From Sesamum alatum (lineage: Eukaryota > Streptophyta > Magnoliopsida > Lamiales > Pedaliaceae): DNA of 64,000 nucleotides. Location: NCBI GenBank assembly GCA_034509735.1, contig JACGWO010000005.1, forward strand, positions 38,408,479 to 38,472,478. The letters are read 5' to 3'. The notes under the pieces were generated by a model. The model made no database searches, was not told the origin of the DNA, and saw only the letters and a list, made by a program, of their open reading frames with translations. A program made the position numbers and the translations under genes. Position 1 is the first letter of the stretch, and each line of letters opens with the position of its first letter. Shown here one piece after another: positions 24,119 to 35,440 of this stretch.

Positions 24119-25396
24119 TTTTCTTATTCAAATATTTGTTTATGAAAAATTAAATTATAAGATAAAAACATTAGACTGTGAATTTTTTTTAAGGTGATCT
24201 AGATAAATTGAACATACATCAATCAACGAATATATTAATATGATTAAGAATAGTAAATAAATTACAATAATTTATATAAAATGAGATAAATACCCACATA
24301 TTCGACAAATCTTGAACTCGTAACTTTAAACTTATTAACGTAACTTTAGCACGAATCACTAAAATAAAATATCATTGGTATGAAATTTATGATTTCTTTT
24401 TATGGTACAAACAGCCTATATTTAATTCCCACCAATTTGATACTAAAACACAGTAGAGTGTAGCCTAACATTTAAAACCCCATGTGTCAGGTAATTCTGC
24501 AATTATCTTCTCCAATTTGTGGCAATGGGTCCACTTCATGTAAACACTAAAGACAAACAACAACAATAGGGACAAACAAAAACAAACAATGAGGTAATTT
24601 TTTTGAATACGCCAACAATGTTTCGAAGCTCGATTAGTAAAGTTGAGGCCTCATAATTAAAAATTACGAATTTAAGGCTCATGATATTGGTGTGTGTTTA
24701 CTTGTTATTTTTGTCTCATTTATATATATTTATTGATTTGAATTATTGATGTACTGAATGATATTTGAAGTTTGAATGAACTGAATTGCATACTATCCGA
24801 AAAAGGTCATTTTTCGAATGCTACTAGTATATTTACGAACAATTTAATCCGATCCAATAAACGCGTTGCGCCAAAAGATGATATTAGTGATAGATTATTA
24901 TGTGAAAAATACGATATGAGAGGTATGTTATTGTTCTGGAGTAAAATTCTTAGTCTACATACAATACAAAAAAAGAGAACATTAAGGAGGGGGGGGGGGG
25001 GGGAACAAGTGGTTATTTTACTATTATCACTAATAATATATATTTGGTGACAATTTTTTTTTGTCACAAGAACAAAATTTATAGTTTTAATAGTCCATAA
25101 TTATTTTGTGCAGTTTATCTTTGGCAAGAATTATCGACAAAATATTATGCATAAAAGTTGTAATTAAAAGAAGTTAGTGGTACATGTACAGTGATGATCC
25201 AATGACAACAATTATTTATCGTTATTGTATTTGCGTTGTCGTTGTAGATGCGTTATTAACTATTTGCAGTGCACATTTTTTTGTCATTAGTAATTATACC
25301 GTGATGAGATCAAAATGTCACTTGATATATATTTTTAACGATAACTTTAAAATTAACATTTGATATTTTGTCATTAATATTTTTTAAGTTATAAAC
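24119..25396. other. Decayed SINE and CACTA fragments
   Basis: A third-family SINE-like fragment lies at about 24190-24356. A plus-strand remnant of the main SINE family is at about 24616-24760. A decayed relative of the CACTA MITE at 15022-15467 spans about 24870-25395, recognised from ATATTAGTGATA near its start and TTTTGTCATTAATATTTTTT at its end. It contains an uninterrupted G run of about 16 bases at 24989-25004. Overlapping open frames here of 86 and 92 codons are not genes. Confidence 0.45.
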
Positions 25397-25790
25397 TATT
25401 ATTATAAGAGAAAATATTCTACCAATTTTTGGATACTCATATTTGCCGTTTAATTAATTTCTCCCCTTAAAAAAATGACCAGAATTGTAATTTCATTATT
25501 TTTTTAATGATCTCATAATTACAACTTTTTTTCTTAACCCACTACTCCGCATTTTTCACTCACCTTACTCTACACATTTTTTTCCACAAACTTTCATATT
25601 TTAATAAACTCACAATTATAATTATTTTTTTCTCTCTCAACCCATTCCACATTTTTTTCTTTTTACATACTTCTTTCCTTTACATCCCCTAGCATCATGT
25701 TTGTTTCTTTTCACAAATTTTTTCTCTCTTTTCATCTCACAGTACGGTTATTTTTTTATGCTCGCGGGGACTACGTGTAGCGACGACTAA
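25397..25790 (+). mobile_element. Small Helitron-like element
   Basis: It is homologous end to end to 26268-26573: both start near TATTATAA(A/G)A and share ACCAATTTTTG, CTCAACCCA and TTATGCTCG(C/T)GGGGA. This copy ends CGACGACTAA followed by T, a CTRR|T terminus, with a CTAC-GT-GTAG stem just before it. Confidence 0.5.
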
Positions 25791-26267
25791 TATATATATA
25801 TATAAATATATATTAAATCATTAACAATATAAGATTGTTATTTATAAAAATGGCACTAAGATTATTAATCCTTTTTCAGAATTCAAATAAATAAGGCGCT
25901 TTTATTATGATTTGGTCCACTACGCGAACGTCCTGTGCCAATTATTGCCAAACCAAAACAAAAAAGTAATAATGAAACGTTAGGAAAAGTACAAACATAG
26001 TTTCCTTTTTAAAAGGATATTGTCATAGCATCTCTATTATTAAAAAAATTCGAAAAAATTAAATTAAATTAAATTTTAGTGGAGTTGATGCTATATATGG
26101 ATGATAGTAGATACATGTATTCATTATTTATCAATTGTATCTTTTTTTTTTATCATAAATTGATATTATATTTTATATTTACATACATTATCAATACAAT
26201 TCTTTTAAATATATATATATATATATAAAACATGGATCTTATATATATATATATATATATTTATATA
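25791..26267. other. AT-rich DNA with TA microsatellites
   Basis: TA dinucleotide tracts lie at about 25790-25804, 26207-26226 and 26240-26260. No gene is visible. Confidence 0.55.
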
Positions 26268-26573
26268 TCCTATTATAAAATAAAATATTTTGTCGTACCA
26301 ATTTTTGAATATCCAAATTTACCCTACTTATAATCCATTTATTCCTTTAAAAAATTGGTCAAAACAGTTTTGTTGAATTTATTTAATAATTTTATAATTA
26401 CAAATTATTTTTTTTCTCAACCCATTACCCACGTTTTTCTCACCTCATTTTTGTTTCTCACGAATTTCTTTATTTCCCATTTACTCAATTCTTTTTATAA
26501 TTTTTTTTTGCATGTTTATCTCACATCATAATTTTTTTATATGCTCGTGGGGATAGCGTGTGGTAACCACTAG
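26268..26573 (+). mobile_element. Small Helitron, TC...CTAG
   Basis: It starts TCCTATTATAAAATAAAAT between A and T and ends GTGGTAACCACTAG before T. It matches 25397-25790 over its length. Both canonical terminal dinucleotide/tetranucleotide signals are intact. Non-coding, 306 bp. Confidence 0.6.
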
Positions 26574-26658
26574 TACGTATAAATTATAACATGAGATTAA
26601 CGTCAATTTATAATTGGAAATCTGCACTGATTCTCAGAGTGCATGTTATACAAAATTT

Positions 26659-27241
26659 AATGGATTTAGGGATGGCAACCCGGACCTGCCCCGAATTGGA
26701 CGGGTTTTGATGCCTTAAACGGGTCCCGGGGCAGGTTTGGGTCTTAGTGTTTTCATCCTGGACCCGCCCCAAGATTATTATTATTTTTAAATTTATTTGT
26801 ATTATTTATGTAAAATATATTTGTACATATATATAAAAATATGTATAATTTAGTTATACTTATATATAAAAGACATAAACTTAGTAGTTTTATAAATTAA
26901 AATAATGATATATATCAATACTTTATAAATATTTTAATGTTTATATAAGTAACATATTTTCTAAAACTTTTAATATTTCAATGCTAAAATATGCACATAT
27001 AAATTTACAAAAATTATGTTAACCTTTCAATATTATTATTGTCTCATATTTATAAAGTTATGGTAGTATTATTTTTTTAAAAAAGATATTTTTTAATATT
27101 TTAAAAATACCAATCGGATCTACCAGTTCCACCAGGTCCAACCCTCCGGGGCAAGTTCGAATCCATAATTTTCTTGACGGGACGGATCTCAGGTTTTGAC
27201 AAACGCATATCAAACACCCCTTTGCCATCCCTAAATGGATT
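26659..27241. mobile_element. hAT-type MITE with 8-bp target-site duplication
   Basis: The body is 26667-27233. It starts TAGGGATGGCAACCC and ends TTTGCCATCCCTA, a 12-bp imperfect inverted repeat. AATGGATT is duplicated at 26659-26666 and 27234-27241, the 8-bp size of hAT transposition. GC-rich subterminal blocks (GGGGC) contrast with an AT-rich core. No coding capacity. Confidence 0.85.
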
Positions 27242-27822
27242 AGGTGCTATTAAATTGCATTAGCAGCTATGACGTCACATATCATGCGACAACTTATGAA
27301 TTTGTGAACAAAAAGATATGCATAAAAAATATTAAACTATTAAATAATATAATATTTTAACATCTTTGTCTTTTTTCTTTTTTTTTCTTTTCACAATTTA
27401 TCCCCAAAGACTTTAAATGTCTAAGCATTTGTGGGTCATGAAGAAAATTGACACCCCAACAACCTTGTCCACTGTACCTATCATCAGATTTCTCATGTAA
27501 AGGGCCCAAAAATTTGGAGAAATTTTGCATCCACATTTTGGATAAATTTCCTAGAATTTTGGTAATGCAAGTGATACATATAGAGAGAGATTGGATATGA
27601 AAGTATATAAAAAAATAAAAAAAATAAATTATACTATATCAATATATAATATAAATTTTGCAGTTGATTTGGCTCAATCCTTATTATTTTGCTCAAACTC
27701 ATATCTAATAAATACCTATAATAATTTTTTCTATATCCTACCCTTACATTACTCGACAAAATATAGATTAGGTCTTATCCAAGTCATACCAAAAAATTCA
27801 AGGAGCGTCTTATTATTTAAGA
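27242..27822. other. AT-rich intergenic DNA
   Basis: Nothing recognisable. The 94-codon open frame that starts at 27591 is isoleucine/asparagine/tyrosine-rich and runs into the MITE that follows, so it is unlikely to be coding. Confidence 0.5.
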
Positions 27823-28118
27823 ATAATTATATTTATACTCCTAACATACGGCCTGTTTACATGAATCATTCATAGCTTTTAGATGATTACACATATATAT
27901 CCACCAGAAACGCAACATCATTTACAACAAACCACCCACGCTTTTTGGAAAATTACACGTACACCCCAAAAAATATCAACATTATTACACAAACGATCAT
28001 TGATTTTTGGCTGTCAGGGATGGTCTCTATAATTATAAAAAAGACAGTGGTAATTTGTGTAACCAAATCATAGAAAGTGTAAATTGAATTTACCCAAATA
28101 TTTATACCAACAATCAAG
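27823..28118 (+). repeat. MITE family (acaccccTTAA type), copy 1
   Basis: Ends are related inverted sequences beginning TAATTATATTTATACTCC and, from the other end, GGGTAAATTCAATTTACAC. The same roughly 270-bp sequence recurs at 37617-37889 in the same orientation and at 40010-40277 inverted. Non-coding. Confidence 0.55.
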
Positions 28119-29059
28119 GATATTTTAGGGTATTAAACCCATACCCATTAATATTTAGTATATGAGACTTTATCAATATATACCAACTTATTTAATTTTA
28201 TTGGGTTTAAGATAGAGTACGATCTTCTACCTACTGAGCAGGGTACGTGTATGAACAAATATTTTTTGCGTACGATGGAGGAAAAAACCAACTTAGAAAA
28301 GGAAAACTCGTCATTCCTAAATAGGTAGATGTTGAAAAAGAAAATAAGTCAAAAAAGAAAATGAAAGGTTGACATTCTCAGGGGAAAAAAAGGGGTTAAA
28401 TAAGAAAAGAAAATGTTGACATTCCCGAAAAAGGAAGATATTGAAAAAGGAAACATCAAAGAAAAAAAAAATATTAACTTACTATATCAATGTGAATGTA
28501 ACAAATTATTGAAATAACCATGGCGTAATAATCATAGCCATGTAATAGCGGGTACCCTTACCTAGTCTAATTAACGCAAAATTGCGTTAGTATAAACCCT
28601 ATCATATTTGTATAATTATACTAAATTACACATCGACTAATAAAAGTTTAATCGATCTTATTTTTATACCATCAGCATATTAATAGGATTTTATTTACCC
28701 ATTCCAGACCCATATCTTATCATTCGACTTTTATTATAATTATAAGTTGAATAATTAATTCATGAATTAGCGTACGTGTTAGTAATTAAAAGTAGAATGA
28801 ATTTGAAGAGTGAAGACAAAGTTTGTCTTAGGCGTACGTGTACCCTTGAGGACGCAAGTCCAAACGGCTACTTTTAATTATTGTACACCCTTTTAGACTC
28901 CAAAAACATGTTGGACTTAAAGACAATCAATAGTGGCCTACCTAACACCCTCAATTCAAATCCAAAAAATTCCTCCACTAAGGAACACTAATATACTATT
29001 ATTGTTACAAGTTTTTCGTTCCATATTGATTGAAATAGAAATTTTGAAAATAAATATAA
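28119..29059. other. Gene-free stretch, purine-rich island
   Basis: A strand-biased A/G-rich block lies at about 28265-28480, with several GTTGA(C/A)ATTC... motifs. An 8-bp palindromic stem TAACGCAA/TTGCGTTA lies at about 28583-28600. No gene is visible. Confidence 0.45.
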
Positions 29060-29835
29060 AGAGGGATATTCGTCCTTCTTAGCAATTGATTTTCTAAAAA
29101 TGAATGTGGGCTCGTGGAAAATGATATTAGAGCTAAATTTTTATTGATATTCAAAGTTCAGATCCGTAAATGAGTGTTTCATGTAAAGGAGTCTACACAG
29201 CATGAGGGTGTTTTGTGTGGACTGGGTGGGGTCATCCCATGTCAGTTGGAATAAACTTTGAAGATGGTTATAACGTGGGATATCTTCTCCTCTTTAGCAA
29301 TTGATTTTCTAGAAATGGATGTTGGCCCGTGTCAAATGGTATTAGGGCTAGATTCTTAATGATGTTCAAAGTTCAAATCCGTATGTAAGTATATCATGCA
29401 GGGTGTGGTTAAGGGGAAGTCTACACATCATGAGGGCGTGTGTGGATTGGATGGGGTCATCCCATGTCAGTTGGAACAGAAACTTTGGAGATGATTATAA
29501 AGTGGGGTATCCCTCACCTTTAACAATCGATTTTTTAAAAATGAATGTAGACTTGTGACGAATCAGATCTGTTTGTGAGTGTTCGATGCAAAGGGCGGTC
29601 AAGGGGGAGTCTACACGGCATGATGGCGTGTGTGGATTGGGTGGGGAGAGAATGTACAAATTCTCCATGTTATATTGGCATGAGGACGTGTGTGGATTGG
29701 ATGGGGAAGAATGTACAAGTTCTCCATATTATATCGAATAGGACTTCGGTCTTGGGGGTGTTCATAAAGTTGAGTATCCCTCTTCCTTAATAATTAGTTT
29801 TCTAGGAATGGATAGGGACTTGTGACAGGTATCTA
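29060..29835. repeat. Diverged tandem repeat, units of about 215-267 bp
   Basis: The block AGCAATTGATTTTCTA(A/G)AAATG recurs at about 29081, 29296, 29522 and 29789 (its core split here to stay short). Each is followed by a GTCTACAC(A/G)(G/T)CATGA(G/T)G block, then CGTGTGTGGATTGG and CATCCCATGTCAGTTGGA. The last interval also has an internal duplication of roughly 68 bp. The open frame at 29575-29790 is produced by the repeat and is not a gene. Confidence 0.7.
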
Positions 29836-29902
29836 ATAGAAGTAGCTTTTATTTCTTCTGGCGTCTTAAATTCACTTAAATTTAATAATTTGTAATTGAA
29901 TT

Positions 29903-30217
29903 AGCTAGAAGAAATATGATTTTTCGCTATAGTTAATTATTATAATAAAAAATGAGAAATATAAATTAACCACAGCTCCACAACGGTCATTAGTCGTTGT
30001 TTTTGCAAGTGAGGTCAAAACATTAGCCCTTACTAAAATCATGATAAATGTCTTAGCCACGGATAAAAACCATGGCAAATATTGTTTAATCATGGTAAAA
30101 AAAATTAAGTTTTTTCATCGATTTTATTTGACTATGATTAATAGTATTGATTTACCATAATTTTTAACTCCCGATCATTAATAGTATAATGAAAACTTAA
30201 TAATTTTTTTTTTAGTG
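29903..30217 (+). mobile_element. CACTA-type MITE with hairpins, copy 2
   Basis: It aligns with 21429-21745, sharing AATATGATTTTTC, GGTCATTAGTCGTTGTTTTTG and the CATGGCAAAT hairpin arm, and ends in TTTTTTTTAGTG. The 5' terminus is degraded. It is the best paralogue for reading the empty site of the Copia insertion at 32412/37451. Confidence 0.6.
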
Positions 30218-30597
30218 AGAAAAGATAAATAGAAATAGATAATGCGAGTATTTGGAAATCAATTGAAAAAGTGAGAACATTGTAATAGTTGGATTGTTTA
30301 AGAAGACCAAAATACATGTCAAATTAATATATTTTTTGGGTGTATTCTAGAAATATTACAAAAATTTGACAGAAAAGTGTCAAAAATAATTTAAAATTTT
30401 AATAAAATCCTAAAAGTTAATTAGCATAAACATCCATGTTGGTGCTCTTAGCTTTTGCTTAAAAAAAGCTGAATTCTAGCTTTTGAGAGGCAAAAGCAAA
30501 AGCAAACATTTCAAATACTCATATCCAACTTAACAAAAACTCACTATAAGTATTATTTTACCAAATAACATGTTGTATCATGCCAATAATTAAACTC
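30218..30597. other. AT-rich intergenic DNA
   Basis: An imperfect inverted repeat of GCTTTTGCTT/AAGCAAAAGC lies at about 30450-30515 and may be a MITE end. No gene is visible. Confidence 0.4.
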
Positions 30598-30999
30598 ATA
30601 GGGCATATTTACTACGTATGATTGGGCTTGATTGATAGGCTAATCACCCCTAAATTCAGGTTTACTTGCAAAAACATGGGCCCTTGATTTGATTTGGAGG
30701 CCCGTTATAGTGTGGGATAAATGCATGATTTGAATACCACCTTTTGAGGTGGTATTCAAATCATCCAAAAATTGATCCAAATTATTATATTATCCTACAA
30801 CTATTTTGGTCATTTAATTCATATCCTTCTAAAATCACAAATTAATACAATTTCTAGTAAACAAGAAATTAAACAATCATACAACATATCATAGTAAGTA
30901 AACAAAATATTATATTATCCTACAACTATTTATCCCAAACAATATCATTCATTAATCTATCACATCATAATCACATCCCAAATAGTAAACATGCCCATA
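30598..30999. mobile_element. Harbinger-like (Tourist) MITE with 3-bp duplication
   Basis: The body is 30601-30996. Ends are GGGCATATTTACTACG and, inverted, GGGCATGTTTACTATT, with similarity continuing inward to about 45 bp. ATA occurs on both flanks (30598-30600 and 30997-30999), compatible with the 3-bp duplications of PIF/Harbinger elements. Inside are a perfect 17-bp stem hairpin at about 30728-30766 and a direct repeat of ATTATATTATCCTACAACTA near 30783 and 30908. Confidence 0.75.
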
Positions 31000-31470
31000 T
31001 GATATCTGTGTGGCATAATTTATATTATTCGATATTTTTATATATTAACGACGTGACTTCCGGAGTAATTATTTTAGGTGACATTTATTAACAAAAATAT
31101 CCTTGAACATGTTTATTTGTTTACAAGATATCCATTTTTTTAATTAATTAACTATATGAGTAACTTTGTATTATTCCATGCATATTTAATATATATTATT
31201 TTGTTATATTAGTTTTGATCACTTGTTTATTTTATGTTCAATTTATTTACTTAAAAAATTATGCTTAGTATTTTCTTTCACAAACAAATAGATATTTTTG
31301 TTCTTTTTAATTCTGTGCATGCATCGAATATGCCCAATTGCTAGTATAAATAAAGTATGTGTTTTAAAATTGAATAAAATATAATATCCAGAACTCAATA
31401 ATTACAAGGTTCCCAAAAGCACGAACTAGCTAGGTTCACATGCTCGTAAATAAATTACGCAACAAGTTAA
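31000..31470. other. AT-rich intergenic DNA
   Basis: I see nothing that can be named here. Confidence 0.5.
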
Positions 31471-31768
31471 TTAGTAAGAAATATGAATTTTTATTATTAT
31501 TAAAAATAAAAAATCACGAGGAATACTGATTAATAACGGTTGCAGAATGGTTATTAGTCGTTGTTTGTGTAGGCAATGCCAAAACATTAATCATAACTAA
31601 AAACATTTGGTTATAACTAAAAACCATGATAAATGTTGATCAACTATGGTCCAAACTGAAGTTTTAGCATTAGTTTTTTTTTTTTTTTTCCAAAATAGAT
31701 AGTATTAATTTATTATGAATTTTCTACTACAGTCACTTATAATGTAGGAATAATCCTTTTTTTTAGTA
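31471..31768 (+). mobile_element. CACTA-type MITE with hairpins, copy 3 (decayed)
   Basis: It aligns with the copies at 21.4, 29.9 and 32.2 kb through GGTTATTAGTCGTTGTTTGTG, split over its ends, and AAAACCATGATAAATG. Both termini are degraded, the right one reading TTTTTTTTAGT. Confidence 0.5.
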
Positions 31769-32182
31769 ATTAAGAATGTATTTAATTGATATATATTACT
31801 GATTAATTAAGTAGGACTAAATTTAATTTAAATAAGATTAATTGATAATTAATTGTTGATCAATTATACATATAACTTCAAAAAATCATGCTGATACTAA
31901 ACAATAATTGATCTAGGAAGTTAAGTTGATTGAATATGGTTATGTTGTGCAATCCTACGATTGGCTAAGGGCGCGTTTGGGTGCCAAGGAAATGGTAAGA
32001 AGGGACTAGGTAAAAAGAATTGGTGATAATGTATCATCTAACACTTGTCGTCTCAATTGGTAAGAACATATCGCTCTTAAGCATATAATTGTAGTTGAAT
32101 TTTCCCTATCGATGCAGTTGTGATGAGTAATATGTAAATACTCCTTTATACGATCAACAATTTAGGGGTATATGCTACTCGC
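31769..32182. other. Intergenic DNA
   Basis: A GGGCGCGTTTGGGTGCCAAGG motif at about 31970-31990 looks like one end of a hAT- or Harbinger-type MITE, but I found no matching other end. No gene is visible. Confidence 0.4.
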
Positions 32183-32412
32183 CACTAAAAAAAATATGAC
32201 TTTTCATTATGATTATTTCATGGTTAAAAGTAAAAAATCATGCCTGATACTAATTAACCACCGTTGCACAACGGCTATTAACTGTTGTTTCTGCAGCGAT
32301 GCCAAAATATTTGCTATAGCTAAAACCTGTGGCAAATATTTTAACCACAAGTAAGTCATAGCGAATATTTTCGCATCAATTTTATCTAACCGTGATTAAT
32401 AGTATTGATTTA

Positions 32413-32846
32413 TGTTAAAAGGAAGAAGGAAGAGGAGCTGCACACAGTGAGGAATCCAAGCTGATAATATTTCTTTCTTTTGTCTTGTACGCGTTTTAGG
32501 TTCAAGCGTTTTCCAAGCATTGGCCTAGGAAACGCGTTTTTACTATTAATGTTAGTCCGCGTATTTATTAGCTAAAGTGCGTTTCTTTGCTTTAGCACTT
32601 TTTCATTTGTTTAGCATTTTTTCAGCTCCTTTAGGTTAGTTAGTCATGACTGTTAGTTAGTTGAGTTAAGTCATTTTAGTTAGGGTTTGTTAAGTCCAAT
32701 ACAACTGTCGACTGACTCCTATTTATAAAGGGAGTTGGCTCTCACTGTAAATCATCTTCTTTATATTTTTTCTACTCTAGAAATACAATAAGAAACAAGA
32801 ACTTTGAAATTGCTTCCATGGCTGCTTTCTTTTCTGGCTTCGAGCA
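32413..32846 (+). repeat. 5' LTR of Copia element
   Basis: It starts TGTTAAAAGG and ends TTCGAGCA, the TG...CA ends of an LTR. A TATA-like CTATTTATAAAG at about 32719 and a CTCTCACTGTAAATC block mark the likely promoter/R region. It lies directly upstream of the primer-binding site. Confidence 0.93.
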
Positions 32847-32859
32847 TGGTATCAGAGCC
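32847..32859 (+). other. Primer-binding site (initiator Met tRNA)
   Basis: TGGTATCAGAGCC starts immediately after the LTR. This is complementary to the 3' end of plant initiator methionine tRNA and is the usual minus-strand primer site of plant Copia elements. Confidence 0.92.
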
Positions 32860-32973
32860 ATCGTTTGATGTCTCTGGTCCTGCCTCCACTGCTTAGCAGA
32901 TTAGCTGGGTCAGTTTACACTCTCATAGAATCGTTTCCTTTTTGTTTTTAATTCTTCAAGTTTTTCGGGAACA

Positions 32974-33713
32974 ATGGCTGGAAAGAACACTGATGATGCT
33001 GGGTCTAGTACGGGAATGAGCTCTAGAGGACACAAGGTGCGGAAATTCCCAGACGCCATGAAATTGCAGACAGGCGATCATCCAGGAGTGAACCTGGTTT
33101 CTGCCGTTCTTGATGGTACAAATTACCTCTCTTGGAGCCGATCCGTGCGTTGGGCACTTAGGGAGAATCCAAGATTGGATTCATTAATGGGTCATTTGAA
33201 AGACCCACTGAAGGTGAAGAAGATATGGAGCACTGGGATCGTGCGGATTGCATGGTGGTCTCCTGGTTGCTGAATTCCATTTCCAAAGAAATGGCTAAGG
33301 CTTTCTTGCACACTACTTCAGCAAGAAGCCTATGTACTGAACTTGAATCGCGTTTCGGAGAGAGTAATGGCCCCTTGATTTACCAAATTCAGAGGGAAAT
33401 CACCTCCCTTGATCAAGGTAATATGGTTGTGGCAGCCTATTTCACAAGGCTGAAGAAGTTATGGGATGAGTTCATTTGTTTATCTCCCCTGCTCACTTGT
33501 TCCTGTGGGGCGAGCAAGGCACTGCCAGATAGGGACAAAATGTCCCAATTGATGCAATTCTTGATGGGTCTCAGTGATGCATACGACCATGTCAAGAATC
33601 TAGTTCTTTTAATGGATCCCTTACCACCTGTTAGCAAGGCCTACTCCATGATTCAAAGGGTTGAAAAACAACGTGAGGTGGCGACTGGTGGACATTAAGA
33701 TGGGGCTATGAAT
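32974..33713 (+). pseudogene. Copia gag, frameshifted
   Basis: The start is at 32974. The N-terminal part has NYLSWSRSVRWAL, a typical Copia gag (UBN2/retrotran_gag) block that normally precedes the capsid-like domain. A frameshift in the 33200-33270 overlap moves the frame to the part starting near 33225, which contains LESRFGESNGPLIYQIQREI and the MQFLMGLSDAYDHV block. A TAA at 33696-33698 then interrupts the polyprotein, which continues in the same frame downstream. Non-functional as it stands. Confidence 0.85.
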
Positions 33714-34560
33714 GCTAGAAACACTAGAGGTGACAGACGTTTGAACACCGGTCAGGGAAGGAAAGAAGGTTCGGATAAGAAACAACAATATTGTGATAAC
33801 TGCAATAGAACGGGGCACACTCGAGAGAGCTGTTTTAAACTCACTGGATATCCAGACTGGTACAAGGAGTTGATGGACAAAAGACGTAAGAATGGGGGTG
33901 GCAGGAATGGCAGGAGAGCCCTCAATGCTGAACTTGAGGGAAGAGAGGCAAGTTCGCATACATGGCAGGACAATGGACCTAACTTGACAGAAGCAATCAG
34001 GGCAGAACTATGGAGGATAATGCAGGAGCCTAGACAACCAAATCAGGGAGACACCAATATGGTGGAGTTTGATAACTACGCAGGTATGACATTTAATATT
34101 GTTTTTAATCAAACCCCTACTTGCGCTTCTTGGATCATTGATAGTGGAGCATCTGTTCATATGTGTGCATCATTTGGTATGCTGTCAAATATTAAAAGGC
34201 TTAATGACACTGCTTATGTTAGACTGCCTGATGGTGCTAAGAAACAAGTGATGCAAGAAGGGGATGTATATCTTTCCAATAATGTTGTTTTATCTAAAGT
34301 TTTGTATGTTCCTTCTTTTAGATATAACTTGTTGTCAGTCAACAAGCTTTGCACTGACCTACCCATCAGGGTTGTGTTTACTCAACATGAATGTGTCCTG
34401 CAGGACCTACAGACTGAAAGGTTGATAGCCGTAGGAAAACGAGTAGGAAGATTGTATTTCTTGGACAAAACCTCCTTCACTAATGCAGCAAGGTGGGGAG
34501 GGGGGACAACTTCATACTACTTGCTTACATATCAAGGATTTACCTTGTATGGCTGCTAAA
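33714..34560 (+). pseudogene. Copia zinc knuckle and protease segment
   Basis: It continues the gag frame after the stop. A CCHC zinc knuckle (C-x2-C-x4-H-x4-C, YCDNCNRTGHTRESCF) is at about 33790-33840. The aspartic protease active site appears as WIIDSGASVHMC near 34132-34166, and the LYVPSFRYNLLSVNKL block is at about 34300. The frame ends in a TAA at 34557-34559, reached after a frameshift relative to the next segment. Confidence 0.85.
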
Positions 34561-35440
34561 ATTGTGGATAGGAACACTTGGCATAGGCGTTTAGGCCATG
34601 CTTCTACAGATGTACTGAATCACATTCCTTTCTTGAGCATTGATGCTAATAAAACTGATTCTGTGAGATATGCCCCTTGGCTAAACAACACAGATTGCCC
34701 TTCAATACTAGTAAAACTTGTTCAATTAATTGTGCTTTTGAACTTTTACATGTGGATGTATGGGGACCATATAGGAAGTTTTCTATTTCAAATTGTCAGT
34801 TCATGCTTACTATAGTGGATGATTACAGTAGAGCTACATGGGTTTATATGCTAGCACACAAAACACAAGTTGTAAAAAGGCTTGAACACTTCCTTAATAT
34901 GGTTAACACTCAGTTTGGGTTAAGATCAAAGGCATAAGCACTAATAGTGGCACTGAATTCACCAGTAAGGACTGCCAAATTCTTTTTCAGAAACAAGGCA
35001 TTTTACACCAAAGAACCTGTGTATACGCTCCACAACAAAATGGTGTTGTGGAGAGGAAACACCAACATCTATTGCAGTTGGCAAGGGCATTGTTGTTCCA
35101 GGCAGGAATGCCAAAAAGGTTTTGGTGTGATGCCTTACTAATTACTGCATACCTTGTTAATAGGTTACCCTCACCCGTCTTGGGGTGGAAAACACCCTAT
35201 GAACTCTTGCATAAAAGGACACCTGAGATGAACCATTTGAGGGTCTTTGGATGTCTATGTTTTGCCACTAATGTGGCTCCACAAAAGGCCAAGTTTGACC
35301 AACGTGCTGTTAGGTGTGTGTTTCTAGGCTACGCTTATGGGCACAAGGGTTACAGGCTGTATGATTTTGAGAAAAAAGTAACCCTTGTTAGTAGGGATGT
35401 GGTTTTTCAGGAGGAAACCTTTCCCTTTAAAGAAAATATT
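34483..35440 (+). pseudogene. Copia integrase, multiply frameshifted
   Basis: The pre-integrase block WHRRLGHAS is at about 34579 in one frame. The core with LLHVDVWGPY (first catalytic Asp) and TIVDDYSRATWVY is in another (34677-34937). A further frame change near 34915 leads to a segment where the expected second catalytic Asp block reads STNSGTEF, so the Asp is replaced by Asn. QNGVVERKHQ, with the catalytic Glu, follows, then the GKG-type C-terminal block (VFGCLCFA, KAKFDQRAVRCVFLGY). Frame breaks plus the missing Asp make this integrase inactive. Confidence 0.85.

Noticed and set aside
24772..25067. Opposing frames of 92 and 86 codons
   Set aside because: They lie in a decayed CACTA fragment and translate the poly-G run as Gly or Pro strings.
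29060..29835. Possible CRISPR-like direct repeats
   Set aside because: Units are over 200 bp and degenerate, and the genome is a plant; there is no array of short spacers.
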